In this document: piece by piece, positions 25,311 to 34,565 of the stretch
How positions within the stretch are numbered: the first letter of the stretch is position 1
Layout of the letters: each line of letters opens with the position of its first letter
Assembly (NCBI GenBank): GCA_900319005.1
Contig: ONMV01000004.1
Coordinates: 148,109 to 212,108 of the forward strand
Reading direction: 5' to 3'
Length of the DNA: 64,000 bases
Source: an uncultured Bacteroidales bacterium
GTDB lineage: Bacteria; Bacteroidota; Bacteroidia; Bacteroidales; Paludibacteraceae
Position numbers and translations under genes: made by a program
The notes under the pieces: generated by a model
Told to the model about the DNA's origin: nothing
The model's input: the letters and a program-made list of their open reading frames with translations, nothing else
The model's database searches: none

Positions 25311-26067
25311 TAAGTTCTACCATTACCGGGCAATGATCCGAGTGAATAGCTTCGGTTAGTATTTTTCCTTCTTGGAGCCGGTTCTTCAGGTTCTCGCTGA
25401 CCCATAAATAATCGATGCGCCAACCCACGTTGCGTGCTCGTGCACCGGCTCTCCAGCTCCACCAGCTGTATCGTTCGGCACTCTGGTCAAAGACGCGGAA
25501 TGAATCGACCAGCCCACTTGCTTCCCAGCGATCCATCCATTCGCGCTCTTCGGGCAAGAAACCTGACACACCGATTTGCCGCTCCGGATGGTTGATGTCT
25601 ATGGGTTTATGGCAGATGTTATAATCGCCGCATATCACGAGGTTAGGCCGCTCTTTGCGCAATTCGTTTACCCATACCAGAAAATCCTCCAAGAACTCCA
25701 TTTTGAAATCCTGCCGCACATCGCCTGTCGTGCCGCTCGGTATATAAGCATCCACGATTGTCAGATCGCCGAAATCCACCCGCAGGACGCGTCCCTCCCT
25801 GTCGTACTTCGGATTACTCATACCTACGACTACTTTGTCCGGCTCTTGTTTGGTGAAGATGCACACTCCCGAGTATCCTTTTTTCTCTGCCGAGTGAATA
25901 TAACTATGATAGCCTAACTCTTGAAAAGCCATCACATCGATCTGCTCCGGTTGCGCTTTGCTCTCTTGGATACAAAACACATCGGGGTCTTCGCCCTTTA
26001 ACCAATCCAGCAGCCCTTTGCTGATAGCCGACCGGATACCATTTAGATTATAACTGATTATTTTCAT
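25306..26067 (-). CDS. xth: Exodeoxyribonuclease III / AP endonuclease
   Basis: 253 residues. Motifs: '[10 protein letters not shown]' (metal Asn), 'CIQESKAQ' (Glu), 'YIPSG' (Tyr), 'CGDYNICH' (Asp/Asn), and the C-terminal '[10 protein letters not shown]' (Asp-His). Repairs abasic sites and trims 3' ends. The start lies inside the last codons of the M6 protease gene (20-bp overlap), an odd partner for a DNA repair enzyme. Confidence 0.95.
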   Translation of the reverse strand: MKIISYNLNGIRSAISKGLLDWLKGEDPDVFCIQESKAQPEQIDVMAFQELGYHSYIHSAEKKGYSGVCIFTKQEPDKVVVGMSNPKYDREGRVLRVDFGDLTIVDAYIPSGTTGDVRQDFKMEFLEDFLVWVNELRKERPNLVICGDYNICHKPIDINHPERQIGVSGFLPEEREWMDRWEASGLVDSFRVFDQSAERYSWWSWRAGARARNVGWRIDYLWVSENLKNRLQEGKILTEAIHSDHCPVMVELN

Positions 26068-27661
26068 AACCCATTATGTCATATGTTTTATTTCCGCGGC
26101 GGATGATGATCCTGCCGTTATGTAGTTCTTTTCTGGTCTTTTCGTTCTCTGAGGGCACTTTCTCTACATCCTCCGGAAGCGGTGCTCCCCTGTAACAGAA
26201 ACGGATGACGCCATCCTCTTCCGAACGCGATATATTGGTTATCTCGTGCCATGTAAGCGATGTCCACTCATTGACCGTCCCTGCGGGAAAGGCGTCTGAG
26301 GCTCTGCCGATGTAGGTTGTATTCGCTTTCGCTTCCAAGATATCAACGCCCATCTTTTGCTCGGAGCAGTTCACCTGATTGGTTCTCCACCGAGAGCGGT
26401 TAAAAGAGATCTTGGTAATCAGCATCCCTTCTCCCGGAAGGTGCTGGTCCCAACCCTCCCGTTTGCGGTCTTCCAGCAGGTAGAACGTCGCGGGGCTTGG
26501 AGCCGAGCCGACGAGGTTATGCCAGTTAGTGGAACTGATCAGCAGCGACTCCCCCTCTCCTTCATTGATAGGACGCAGGGTGACGTACTCCGGATCGGTC
26601 AGAACGCGTGGCATTAACCAACCCATATAAAACCGCTCGTACGCCGAATAAGCGGGCGGTGTATTACCATCGTTGTTATACGAACCCTGATCCATTATGT
26701 CCCAATTACACAACGTGTGCAGACCAATCAACTCTTCGTTGTTCTCGTACAGATCCGGCAAACCGAGTACATGGCTGAACTCATGACAGATAGTACCGAC
26801 ACCTTCGTATAGTTTATTATTGAAATCGAGTTCGTTGCTGCACGCGTAATGACCGATATATTTCCCGTCGTGACGGTAATAATAGTAACTCATGTCCGAT
26901 TGATGAGGCCAAATAGTACCTTCCGGACCTCCATCCGCCTCACCGAATCCGGCATAAAGGACATACACAAGATCTACATATCCGTCATTGTTACTGTCGT
27001 ATTGTCGGAAATCTATTCCCTCTGAGTCTGCTTTGTCGCACGCATCCTTGATCATCTCATATACGTTCGCATCTTTCCCGTAATCGGTGTTCTGACCATA
27101 ATAAGAGGCGTTTTGGCTCAGTTCCAGAGGACCTACTACATCAAAAACGGGATTGTACTGACCGTAACTCTGGTCGTGGAAATACTGTTGCACGCTTCCG
27201 GAAGAAGTAATATGCGTGAAATAGGTCCAAGCTCCCGTATTAACTTTCACCATATAGTCACGCGTGAAATGAGTTCCGTTCAGCATGCTGTCGATTGTAT
27301 CTTTGGGAGTGCTGAATTTGGTGTCTGCAAAATTCACCAGCAGTACTAACACTCGGGGCACCAAGTAGGGTGTATCGCCTATAGACTCTTCGTGTAGAGG
27401 TGCCCGATGAGGCTTCATAGCTTGTGCCCCTTCTATTCGTGCGCGTTTCTCTGCTTCCGTCATGGGTTTCAGTCTCTTTTCCTCCAACCATTGACCGGCT
27501 TGGTCGGTCATGTAATGAAAATGCTCATTACCGTGCAGGTACACGATTTTCTCGGTCCCGTCGTCCGCTGTGCGCACAATAGGTCCCCGGTAAGCAGGCA
27601 CTCCGCTCACCCTCATCGCTGCCATGAACAGCAGAAATACTATAAAGTTCTTAATTTTCAA
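26048..27661 (-). CDS. Secreted M6-family metalloprotease with sorting tail
   Basis: 537 residues. Signal peptide about 1-20. Residues 20-85 are a propeptide-like stretch ('[30 protein letters not shown]'). The catalytic domain carries zinc site '[11 protein letters not shown]' (His293, His297), preceded by '[20 protein letters not shown]' and followed by '[10 protein letters not shown]', as in immune-inhibitor-A peptidases. Ends in a tail variant ([20 protein letters not shown]). Overlaps both neighbours (11 and 20 bp). Confidence 0.9.
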   Translation of the reverse strand: MKIKNFIVFLLFMAAMRVSGVPAYRGPIVRTADDGTEKIVYLHGNEHFHYMTDQAGQWLEEKRLKPMTEAEKRARIEGAQAMKPHRAPLHEESIGDTPYLVPRVLVLLVNFADTKFSTPKDTIDSMLNGTHFTRDYMVKVNTGAWTYFTHITSSGSVQQYFHDQSYGQYNPVFDVVGPLELSQNASYYGQNTDYGKDANVYEMIKDACDKADSEGIDFRQYDSNNDGYVDLVYVLYAGFGEADGGPEGTIWPHQSDMSYYYYRHDGKYIGHYACSNELDFNNKLYEGVGTICHEFSHVLGLPDLYENNEELIGLHTLCNWDIMDQGSYNNDGNTPPAYSAYERFYMGWLMPRVLTDPEYVTLRPINEGEGESLLISSTNWHNLVGSAPSPATFYLLEDRKREGWDQHLPGEGMLITKISFNRSRWRTNQVNCSEQKMGVDILEAKANTTYIGRASDAFPAGTVNEWTSLTWHEITNISRSEEDGVIRFCYRGAPLPEDVEKVPSENEKTRKELHNGRIIIRRGNKTYDIMGYENNQL

Positions 27662-27989
27662 ATCTCTTCCCGTGTTTCTCTAACCAACGCTTTTGACATT
27701 TGCTTCGATCCTCTGCGTTGCGGGCTTTCTTGCAACTTGTCACCAGCTCTCCTTTGCGGTTGGTTTTCACATATTTCAACCATCCGCGTTTGTTCTCACG
27801 AATCAACCATCCGTCTTCTGTCATGTTCCAATGTTTGTGTTCGTCTCCTCGCAAATACGTACGCAAGACATATCCATTCGGCTGTTTGCGTTCAATCAAT
27901 CCGCGATAAGCCGGTACACGTGCCGGTCCATCCGCCCACATCCCGATACTCATCAAGCCCATCAGGACCAAAACTAAAATCTTCTTCAT
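27651..27989 (-). CDS. Free-standing M6-propeptide-like exported protein
   Basis: 112 residues. Signal peptide 1-19 ('ILVLVLMGLMSIGMWA'). The mature part starts 'VPAYRGLIERKQPNGYVLRTYLRGDEHKH', which matches the region just after the signal peptide of all three M6 proteases in this window (pattern P-A-x-R-G ... DG ... GDE-Y/H-x-H). It then ends in a basic stretch instead of a catalytic domain. Encoded immediately before an M6 protease with an 11-bp overlap. It may be an inhibitor or folding helper in trans, or a remnant of a lost protease. Confidence 0.7.
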   Translation of the reverse strand: MKKILVLVLMGLMSIGMWADGPARVPAYRGLIERKQPNGYVLRTYLRGDEHKHWNMTEDGWLIRENKRGWLKYVKTNRKGELVTSCKKARNAEDRSKCQKRWLEKHGKRFEN

Positions 27990-28747
27990 TGTATATTCGC
28001 TTTTTTTACTTTCTTGAATAGTTCTGAGGCAAAGACAAAATCGTTGAGTGCCTCATTTGTGCTTGTCATAATCTCATGCCGGCTTCCCTGCCATTCTTTC
28101 TTTCCTCCTTTGAGGAACAGGATGTTATCGCCTATTTCCATGATGGAGTTCATATCATGACTATTGACGATGGTACAGATGTTATACTCCCGTGTGATAT
28201 CTTGTATCAGCGCATCGATTACCAGACTGGTCTTCGGGTCGAGACCCGAGTTAGGCTCGTCGCAGAAGAGATATTTGGGTTCTAAGACAATCGCCCGAGC
28301 GATAGCTACACGTTTCTGCTGTCCACCGCTGATCTCGCTGGGCATCAGATTCCAAACCCTCTCCGGCATCTCCACACGACGCAAGCAGAACTCCGCACGT
28401 TCCTGCATCTCCTCCAGGCTCTTATGTGAAAACATCTCCATCGGAAAGAGCACGTTCTCCATCACAGTCATTGAATCGAACAGTGCGCTGCCCTGAAACA
28501 GCATTCCCACCTCGCGATGTAGCATCCGGATGTCATCGCTACCCATCATAGCCAAATCGCGGCCGTCATAGAGGATCTGTCCGCTATCTACGGTGTGCAA
28601 GCCGATGAGGCTTTTCATCAGAACGGTCTTACCCGAACCGGATTGACCGATGATCATGTTCACCTGTCCGTCATGCATCTCCGTACTAATATGGTTCAGC
28701 ACGACATTCCCGTCAAACGATTTTACAACGTCTCTAACTTCTATCAT
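27986..28747 (-). CDS. mlaF: Phospholipid transport ATP-binding protein MlaF
   Basis: 253 residues. Walker A 'GQSGSGKT', 'VGMLFQGSALFDSMTV', signature 'ISGGQQKRVAIARAIV', Walker B 'LFCDEPNSGLDP'. These match the Mla/ABC1 retrograde or anterograde phospholipid transporter ATPase. Four-base overlap with mlaE upstream and with the propeptide-like gene downstream. mlaD is not seen in the window. Confidence 0.92.
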   Translation of the reverse strand: MIEVRDVVKSFDGNVVLNHISTEMHDGQVNMIIGQSGSGKTVLMKSLIGLHTVDSGQILYDGRDLAMMGSDDIRMLHREVGMLFQGSALFDSMTVMENVLFPMEMFSHKSLEEMQERAEFCLRRVEMPERVWNLMPSEISGGQQKRVAIARAIVLEPKYLFCDEPNSGLDPKTSLVIDALIQDITREYNICTIVNSHDMNSIMEIGDNILFLKGGKKEWQGSRHEIMTSTNEALNDFVFASELFKKVKKANIQ

Positions 28748-29481
28748 AGTAGCAATTTACTTAAAATGAGGTCGAGGAAGAGGATCATTATGTTTGAGTT
28801 TACTACGGCATTTGTGCTCGCGCGTCCAACATCCAATGCACCTCCGCGGACGAAATAACCATAATAACTGCTCATGCTGGTAATCACGAACGCAAACACC
28901 AGACTCTTGATGATTCCGTACCAAACGAAATAGGGGTTAAAGGCGTATTGTACACCCACTAAGTAATCATGCACCGTAATAATATCCGTGAAGACGCCGA
29001 CCGCCCATCCTCCTACCAGACCGACTGCCGTGGAGATGATTACTAACATCGGCATCATTGTTACAAATGCCAGGATTTTCGGCAAAATCAGATAATTGGC
29101 GCTATTCACACCCATAATCTCCATGGCATCGATCTGCTCCGTGATACGCATCGTACCAATCTCCGAAGCGATGTTACTGCCCACTTTGCCTGCCAGAATA
29201 AGGCATAAGATTGTGCTGGAGAACTCCAGTAAGAGTGTTTCGCGTGTCAGCAGACCAGTTGTGTAAGTCGGTAACAGCGGATTCTCCGTGTTTGTCTTCG
29301 CCTGAATAGTTAAGATGGCCCCGATAAAAACAGAGATGATCAGTACAATCGGCAAGCTCTGCAAACCCTGTTTTTCCAGTTCCCTGCTGTACTGACGCCA
29401 AAACATCCGCTGTCTGTCCGGCATCCTCAGCACTTTGCCCATTAAGAGGGTATATTCTCCTATGTGTTGTAAAATATGCAT
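28744..29481 (-). CDS. mlaE: Phospholipid ABC transporter permease MlaE
   Basis: 245 residues from ATG at 29481; the frame is open to 29556 but that lies upstream of the promoter at 29505-29536. Five to six membrane helices; 'ETLLLEFSSTILCLILAGKVGSNIASEIGTMRITEQIDAMEIMGV' region carries the family's coupling 'EIGTMRITEQIDAL' type block. Partner of MlaF next door. Confidence 0.93.
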   Translation of the reverse strand: MHILQHIGEYTLLMGKVLRMPDRQRMFWRQYSRELEKQGLQSLPIVLIISVFIGAILTIQAKTNTENPLLPTYTTGLLTRETLLLEFSSTILCLILAGKVGSNIASEIGTMRITEQIDAMEIMGVNSANYLILPKILAFVTMMPMLVIISTAVGLVGGWAVGVFTDIITVHDYLVGVQYAFNPYFVWYGIIKSLVFAFVITSMSSYYGYFVRGGALDVGRASTNAVVNSNIMILFLDLILSKLLL

Positions 29482-29504
29482 ACCACCGCAAATTAAAATT
29501 CGCG

Positions 29505-29536
29505 CAAAGGTACTACAAATTTTGCATATATGCAAA
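29505..29536 (-). promoter_or_regulatory. Promoter of the mlaEF-M6-xth operon
   Basis: Minus strand TTTG (29533-29536), 20 bp, TACCTTTG (29505-29512). Predicted start about 29498. Confidence 0.8.
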
Positions 29537-29582
29537 TATTCAAGTGTTTTTTTCAAAAAACTGATAGTTTATTTTTCAAAAA

Positions 29583-29614
29583 TTTGCATACATGAAATTT
29601 TTTGTGTACCTTTG
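29583..29614 (+). promoter_or_regulatory. Orphan plus-strand promoter
   Basis: TTTG (29583-29586), 20 bp, TACCTTTG (29607-29614): a full match. No normal gene follows on the plus strand before the terminator at 29801-29840. Confidence 0.75.
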
Positions 29615-29620
29615 CAGTCC

Positions 29621-29840
29621 AATTTGAATGACCTAAAATGATGAATAATTCTTGGGTTATTTTCTGCCCAAAATCAGCCCGTCGTAAGCCTGACGTAAGC
29701 CTAACGACCCACTAACAGCCCACTAATCACCCACTAATCACCCACTCGAATCACGTTTTAACCCCGTTTTTTTCGGGAAAGACCTGATTGTGATGTCGGC
29801 AATAAAACAGCCCCGCAGGATTTGCGGAGCTGTTTTATTA
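29621..29840 (+). ncRNA. Candidate ~220-nt transcript (small RNA or short-peptide mRNA)
   Basis: Bounded by a full promoter and a strong terminator. It contains a 25-codon frame (29639-29716, MMNNSWVIFCPKSARRKPDV and on), a hairpin TTGGG/CCCAA near 29653-29672, an imperfect repeat cgtaagcctgacgtaagcc (about 29691-29709) and units of cccactaatca (about 29709-29745). It covers most of the 426-bp gap between mlaE and the 804-aa adhesin. No known RNA family recognised. Confidence 0.4.
29801..29840. terminator. Strong bidirectional terminator
   Basis: Stem AATAAAACAGC plus CCGCA pairs with TGCGG plus GCTGTTTTATT, with a short loop. The T-rich ends serve both strands: the orphan transcript on plus and the adhesin gene on minus. 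Confidence 0.85.
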
Positions 29841-29854
29841 TTGCGCATTAATGC

Positions 29855-29910
29855 GCTATTCGGGCTCGCTATTCGGGCTCGTTATGCGAGTACGTTACGC
29901 GAGTACGTTA
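29855..29910. repeat. 13-bp tandem repeat abutting the adhesin stop codon
   Basis: Four 13-bp units: gctattcgggctc twice, then gttatgcgagtac and gttacgcgagtac, then gtta, which contains the stop codon of the minus-strand adhesin gene. It lies between that stop and the terminator. Confidence 0.8.
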
Positions 29911-32322
29911 TTTCACTACTGCGCCCTGAGCGTTGTAGAACTTGTCGCCCTTCTTGATCAGCAGTTGACCATCCAGAATAACTTTCACTGCTTTCTTGCT
30001 GGCATCTACATTCTCCAATGCAGTCGGAATACCTTGAACCAACTGGATCTTGACAAAGCCTGCGTCACCATTGTTGCCGTTGCTCTCAATAGCAACCAAG
30101 TTAGCACCTTCTGTAGCTACCAAAGGAATAGTGATTGTCTCATCTTTCTTTGGTGTTTTGGTGATATCACTTACTACGCCATTTACGGAGATGTTAACAG
30201 AACGTTCACCTGCGCTACCACCGGTCAAAATGACAGATTGTGCAACCGGCAGAGCGATGTAGATACGATCCTTACCCTCGGAAATACGGTGGTTAGAAGC
30301 CTCTTCTACGTCTTTAGAGAACTTAACACCCTTATCTGCATCCCATCCGTAAATGGAATAAATATATGCAGGTACATCAGCGAAGGTGATCTCTTCGTAG
30401 GATGCCTCCATCGGGGTGAGAGCAACATAAGTGATCGTGTATTCATCTTTTTTGTTGTCAATACCGGTTACAACGAGTTTGCCTTCTACCATTTCGGCAG
30501 TCGGTTCGCCGTCTGCTTTCCAGAAACGTGCACTGACGAATGTCGGTTCTTCCTCACCTACCAAATACGGAACTTTAATTTCGCCGTTAGCGATGTAACC
30601 ATGAACTCCGTTGCTGAATGTAGCCTCAAGGAGATCTTTCTTAGCAGCAGCCTCAACGATGCTGATCGTGTAATTCAATTTGGTCTCGCCGTCCTCAGCG
30701 GTTACGGTGACAGTAAATGCATTCTCGTTCAACTCTACTACCGGAGTCTGTGCATTTGCATCGTTTGCGGTGGCATGTACTGCGGAAACAGCAGGGTTCT
30801 CTGCGCCGTAAGCCTTGGTGATAGTGTAAGCGTAAACGTCAGCAGCAAATTCCGGATCAAGGGTGTAACCATCAACGCTCAACGCTTTCAAGCTTGCGTC
30901 TTTACTCAGTTCAGCGCTCTTAGTAACGGAAACGGTGTAAGTAGCTTGATCGCCATTCTGTGCGGTAACAGTGATTACCTGAGTGTTTGCGGGATCACCT
31001 GCGTTGGGAACGTCAACCATGAATCCGCTTGCAGGAGTAGCTGTTGCCTTCGGATGAGCCAGAGTATAAACTACTTGAGCAGCAGCCAAGTTAACGCTTG
31101 CACCTACGGTGTAGCTATATACGCCTTCTACAGCCTCAACAGCTTCGCCATTGATGGTCAGACTCTTGATATCGTTGTTGTCACTTGCTTCACAAGAACG
31201 TGTAACTGTAATGGACTCAACACTCGGATTGCAAGCGGATCCTGCACGATACAGATATACCCATTCTGTTTCTTCTTCCAATGTGTATGTAGCGGTTAAA
31301 CTCTCCGTGTCAAAGTCAACTGAACCGAGGAGAGTTGTACCCTTATCTGAGTAAATGGTTGCAGTATTGCCGCCGTTCAGAGCGGAAGCTACGATTGTTA
31401 CCTCATCGCCAGCTTGGAATTTGCCACGAGCCAACTTAACGCCGAAGTAATGACCATTCGAACCCAATTTACCATTATCTTGTGTGTTCTTGTCTGCGGT
31501 ACCACCTACAATTCCGCTTACATCTGCCGTATTCTTATTCTTATGAACAGCTTTGATCAACTCACCGCAGACATCAGCCGGATCAGAAACTTTTAAAGTA
31601 GTATATGCAAATGCCTCATCTCCTTCTGTGTTGAATGCGTTCCATGCAGTAACTTGGATCATGTAGTCACCGGCAGCGGTGGGGGTGAACTTATAGGTGT
31701 CGGTCTCTGATACTAATTCAAAGTTACCGTCATACCAGTTGATTACATCCGGCGTGGCGTCAAAACCGGTAGCCTTGAAAGTAACCTCATCTCCGACAAA
31801 CGCATTTTCCGGACCTTCAATCGTTACGGTCGTACACGGCTTAGTAGCAGGAACCGGAGGAGTCGCACCGCCGGTATTGAACTTAAGGTATCCCAGCAAA
31901 AAGTTTTTGTCGGAAGAGTTAGTGATCGTGAATTTCTTCACTCCGCTATAGGCAAACTCGATGTTTGCTTCTTGCTTAATATTAGAACCGGTTTGCTTCT
32001 CGGCCTGAGTGAGTTGTGCTGTGCCAAGACTGGTTTCGTTGGTGCCAAAAGCCTCTAAATCAACGGCTTTACCTGCATCTTTCGATCCGAAAGAAAAAGT
32101 GAAGTCAATAGACGTAATGTCAACAGCTTCGGCGAACGTGTAGGTGAGTGTGCCATTTGAGCTGACTTTTAGAATAGAGTTGTCTTCACCGGAGAAAGAG
32201 GAGGAGCCAAGACTTTTACCGGTCCAGCCTTCTGGAAGCGTGGAGCCTGTAAATGTAAACTCCTGCGCCATCATTGCCATACTTGCCAATACGGCAGCTG
32301 CTAATGTGAAAATCTTTTTCAT
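29908..32322 (-). CDS. Secreted adhesin-like protein with cadherin/Ig-like domains and sorting tail
   Basis: 804 residues from ATG at 32322; signal peptide 1-19 ('MKKIFTLAAAVLASMAMMAQ'). The N-terminal jelly-roll-like domain (about 20-150) is followed by a PKD-like domain ('TVTIEGPENAFVGDEVTFKA', about 165-245). Then two or more cadherin-like 'Y-T-V-x-V' domains follow, spaced by 'SLKALSVDGYTLDPEF'-type openings. Ends in the shared tail (GQLLIKKGDKFYNAQGAVVK). An upstream in-frame GTG at 32397 is not favoured, because it would turn the 61-bp repeat into coding sequence before a clear signal peptide. Own promoter at 32480-32511. Confidence 0.82.
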   Translation of the reverse strand: MKKIFTLAAAVLASMAMMAQEFTFTGSTLPEGWTGKSLGSSSFSGEDNSILKVSSNGTLTYTFAEAVDITSIDFTFSFGSKDAGKAVDLEAFGTNETSLGTAQLTQAEKQTGSNIKQEANIEFAYSGVKKFTITNSSDKNFLLGYLKFNTGGATPPVPATKPCTTVTIEGPENAFVGDEVTFKATGFDATPDVINWYDGNFELVSETDTYKFTPTAAGDYMIQVTAWNAFNTEGDEAFAYTTLKVSDPADVCGELIKAVHKNKNTADVSGIVGGTADKNTQDNGKLGSNGHYFGVKLARGKFQAGDEVTIVASALNGGNTATIYSDKGTTLLGSVDFDTESLTATYTLEEETEWVYLYRAGSACNPSVESITVTRSCEASDNNDIKSLTINGEAVEAVEGVYSYTVGASVNLAAAQVVYTLAHPKATATPASGFMVDVPNAGDPANTQVITVTAQNGDQATYTVSVTKSAELSKDASLKALSVDGYTLDPEFAADVYAYTITKAYGAENPAVSAVHATANDANAQTPVVELNENAFTVTVTAEDGETKLNYTISIVEAAAKKDLLEATFSNGVHGYIANGEIKVPYLVGEEEPTFVSARFWKADGEPTAEMVEGKLVVTGIDNKKDEYTITYVALTPMEASYEEITFADVPAYIYSIYGWDADKGVKFSKDVEEASNHRISEGKDRIYIALPVAQSVILTGGSAGERSVNISVNGVVSDITKTPKKDETITIPLVATEGANLVAIESNGNNGDAGFVKIQLVQGIPTALENVDASKKAVKVILDGQLLIKKGDKFYNAQGAVVK

Positions 32323-32346
32323 AATTTTAATAGATTTTAAAATTTT

Positions 32347-32407
32347 GGAGCTTCGGCTTCGTCGAGTTGCGTAAGCGAACTTACACTCGACTTGCACGAA
32401 CCTTCAT
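32347..32407 (-). repeat. 61-bp structured leader element, copy 1
   Basis: Identical at 59 of 61 positions to 55270-55330. On the minus strand it lies in the 5' leader of the 804-aa adhesin, ending 24 nt before its ATG. It folds as gtcgagt ... actcgac enclosing gtaag-ttcg-cttac (UUCG-type loop), followed by a second small hairpin gaagc-cga-agctc. Confidence 0.85.
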
Positions 32408-32479
32408 TAATGTTTTTTGGTTAAACGAAAAAATTGGTTTTTATTGTGTTTTGCTAATTACACTTTGCAAAATCGGGTG

Positions 32480-32511
32480 CAAAGGTACAATATTTTACGC
32501 ATATACGCAAA
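32480..32511 (-). promoter_or_regulatory. Promoter of the 804-aa adhesin gene
   Basis: Minus strand TTTG (32508-32511), 20 bp, TACCTTTG (32480-32487). Predicts a leader of about 150 nt that contains the 61-bp element. Confidence 0.8.
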
Positions 32512-32634
32512 TAAATAAGGTAAAAAAAGTTTTTTTCTACATTTTACGTCAGTTTGTCTACTTGTTCCTTCTTGTTATAATTTTGTCTCAAATGGCAACA
32601 AAATACGTCATTAAGTACTTTTTCTTTGAAAAAA

Positions 32635-32666
32635 TTTGTCCATTTCAAAAAAAAGCGCTATCTTTG
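32635..32666 (+). promoter_or_regulatory. Promoter of the M6-M6-S24/S26-PqqD operon
   Basis: TTTG (32635-32638), 20 bp, TATCTTTG (32659-32666); start expected near 32673. With the divergent adhesin promoter and the 61-bp element, this explains the 384-bp gap 32323-32706. Confidence 0.8.
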
Positions 32667-32706
32667 CACGCTTTTTGTATGTATATAAGCAAAGAAAACG
32701 AACACA

Positions 32707-34530
32707 ATGATGAGTATGCGTAAAATAGGAATGACGTTAATCTTGGCGGTTTGTGCCATTTCTCTCTTTGCCGCTCCTGCGCGAAGAGGATGGATGACCC
32801 GCACGCTGTCTGATGGTACTTCGGTAGAAGTGAAGCAAATAGGCGATGAGTATTATCATTGTATGATTACCCGCGAAGGGAAGAAGGTGACGATGAGGGA
32901 GGGGGAATACGTGATTAGTGACGAACCGGCTCCCTCTGCAGAGCAGATAGCGCTCCGCCGTGCTCAACGCGCCCCTAAGGCAGTGGGCAAAAAGAACCTT
33001 GCCCCGAGAGGCTTGGTCGTGCTTGCCGCCTTTAAGGATCTACCATACGTTGACACGAATGACAGCCTTGGGATGTGGAAAATGATGAATCAATCCGGCT
33101 ATGATTACGAGGGGGCTACCGGTTCTGCCAGGGATTATTTTATCGCCCAATCGGACAGTCAATACATGCCTTTCTTTGATGTGGTGGGACCCGTGACACT
33201 TCCGCAGGACCGTTCGTATTACGGAAGTAATACGTCCTCTAAAGAGGGCACGGATGCTAATGCACGGCAGATGATTGTGGATGCCTGCAAGTTAGTGGAC
33301 AATGTGGTGGATTTTACGTTGTACGATAACGATAATAACGGTAATGTGGATTTTGTCTATGTCATATATGCCGGAATGGGAGAGAACGATGGCGGGCCGG
33401 CTGAATCTATTTGGGCGCATAATAGTTCTGTTGCTTCGAAAAACTGCTTTTTGGACGGCAAAAAATTGGATAACTATGCCTGCTCGGGTGAAATAGACGG
33501 TGTCACCGAACGCCGAAACGGCATCGGTGTGATTTGTCATGAGTTCGGACATGTGATCGGACTGCCGGATTATTATGATACGCAGTATAGTACTAATTTT
33601 GATAAATGGCTCACTCCCAATTATTGGTCAATCATGGATCAGGGATGTTATAATAACGGAGCTAAGACTCCACCTTCGTATTCCATTTTTGACAAGTATT
33701 TCTTCGGATGGGCTACTCCTAAGCTCTTGGCAAAAGATGATCAACGGAATATAACCATCGGAACGGGTTATGACGATGCCTACCAGATTACGGGAGGAAC
33801 GACTCTGAAACCCTATACCGTTACCGATACCGTGTTTTATATCGAGAACAGGCAACAGACGGGATGGGATGAGTACTTGCCGGGTCATGGAATGGTAGTG
33901 TGGCAGGTCGTTTATAATGCGACTGCATGGAATAATAATATGCCGAATAACGTAGCCTACAAGCCTCGTTATACTGTTTTGTCCGCTGTACCCGGATCTA
34001 TCGGAGCAGCAGACAGCAGCGCGATGAATAATCCTTTCCCCGGCGCAGGGAATGTGACGACTTTTACTCCGTTTGAAGGCTGCGCACTGACCGCGATTAC
34101 TGAGAAGGATGGAGTAATTACCTTCAAATTCAATGGGGGAAAACAGACCTGTTCGTACGAGGTGATCAGTAACTATTGTGTCGTTTCGTCGGAGGAGGGA
34201 ACACTTCAGACAGGCAATTCGTTAGAGCTCTCCATTCTGCCGGAGAACGGCTATCTCTTGGAGCCGGATTGTTGGGCGGTGGAGATGGGAAAAGATAATC
34301 CTTTGTTAGTGTATGGCGTGGATTATACGTATGATGCAGAAACCGGTACGTTCCGTATTGATGCAGTGACCGATGACGTAGTCATTTTGGTTGAAGGTAA
34401 AGAAGATACGAAAACCGGTTTGGAGGAAAAGCAGGCAGACCGGATGACCGGAAAGATCCTTCAAAACGGTCAACTCGTGATCTTCCGTGGCGATAAGTGC
34501 TTCAACGCCCAAGGCATAGAAATAAAGTAA
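32707..34530 (+). CDS. Secreted M6-family metalloprotease with sorting tail
   Basis: 607 residues. Signal peptide about 1-22. Propeptide-like region 'APARRGWMTRTLSDGTSVEV...GDEYYHCM' (about 23-90). Catalytic domain with 'HEFGHVIGLPD' (His278, His282), 'DNDNNGNVDFVYVIYAGMGE' and 'YWSIMDQGCYN'. About 120 residues of beta-sheet domain follow ('CSYEVISNYCVVSSEEG'), then the tail (LQNGQLVIFRGDKCFNAQGIEIK). First gene of an operon with a second M6 protease. Confidence 0.92.
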   Translation: MMSMRKIGMTLILAVCAISLFAAPARRGWMTRTLSDGTSVEVKQIGDEYYHCMITREGKKVTMREGEYVISDEPAPSAEQIALRRAQRAPKAVGKKNLAPRGLVVLAAFKDLPYVDTNDSLGMWKMMNQSGYDYEGATGSARDYFIAQSDSQYMPFFDVVGPVTLPQDRSYYGSNTSSKEGTDANARQMIVDACKLVDNVVDFTLYDNDNNGNVDFVYVIYAGMGENDGGPAESIWAHNSSVASKNCFLDGKKLDNYACSGEIDGVTERRNGIGVICHEFGHVIGLPDYYDTQYSTNFDKWLTPNYWSIMDQGCYNNGAKTPPSYSIFDKYFFGWATPKLLAKDDQRNITIGTGYDDAYQITGGTTLKPYTVTDTVFYIENRQQTGWDEYLPGHGMVVWQVVYNATAWNNNMPNNVAYKPRYTVLSAVPGSIGAADSSAMNNPFPGAGNVTTFTPFEGCALTAITEKDGVITFKFNGGKQTCSYEVISNYCVVSSEEGTLQTGNSLELSILPENGYLLEPDCWAVEMGKDNPLLVYGVDYTYDAETGTFRIDAVTDDVVILVEGKEDTKTGLEEKQADRMTGKILQNGQLVIFRGDKCFNAQGIEIK

Positions 34531-34565
34531 ATGTAAGTAAATATCAAAATCAAAAAATCAAAATC

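Noticed and set aside
29851-31299. Long plus-strand open frame (482 codons)
   Set aside because: Lies antisense over the 804-aa adhesin, which has a promoter, signal peptide and sorting tail; the antisense translation is Cys/Ser-rich with no recognisable domain.
32323-32397. N-terminal extension [17 protein letters not shown] on the 804-aa adhesin, and its twin at 55246-55320
   Set aside because: It would start at GTG inside the 61-bp element and precede a normal signal peptide; frame openness is shared because the element is duplicated.
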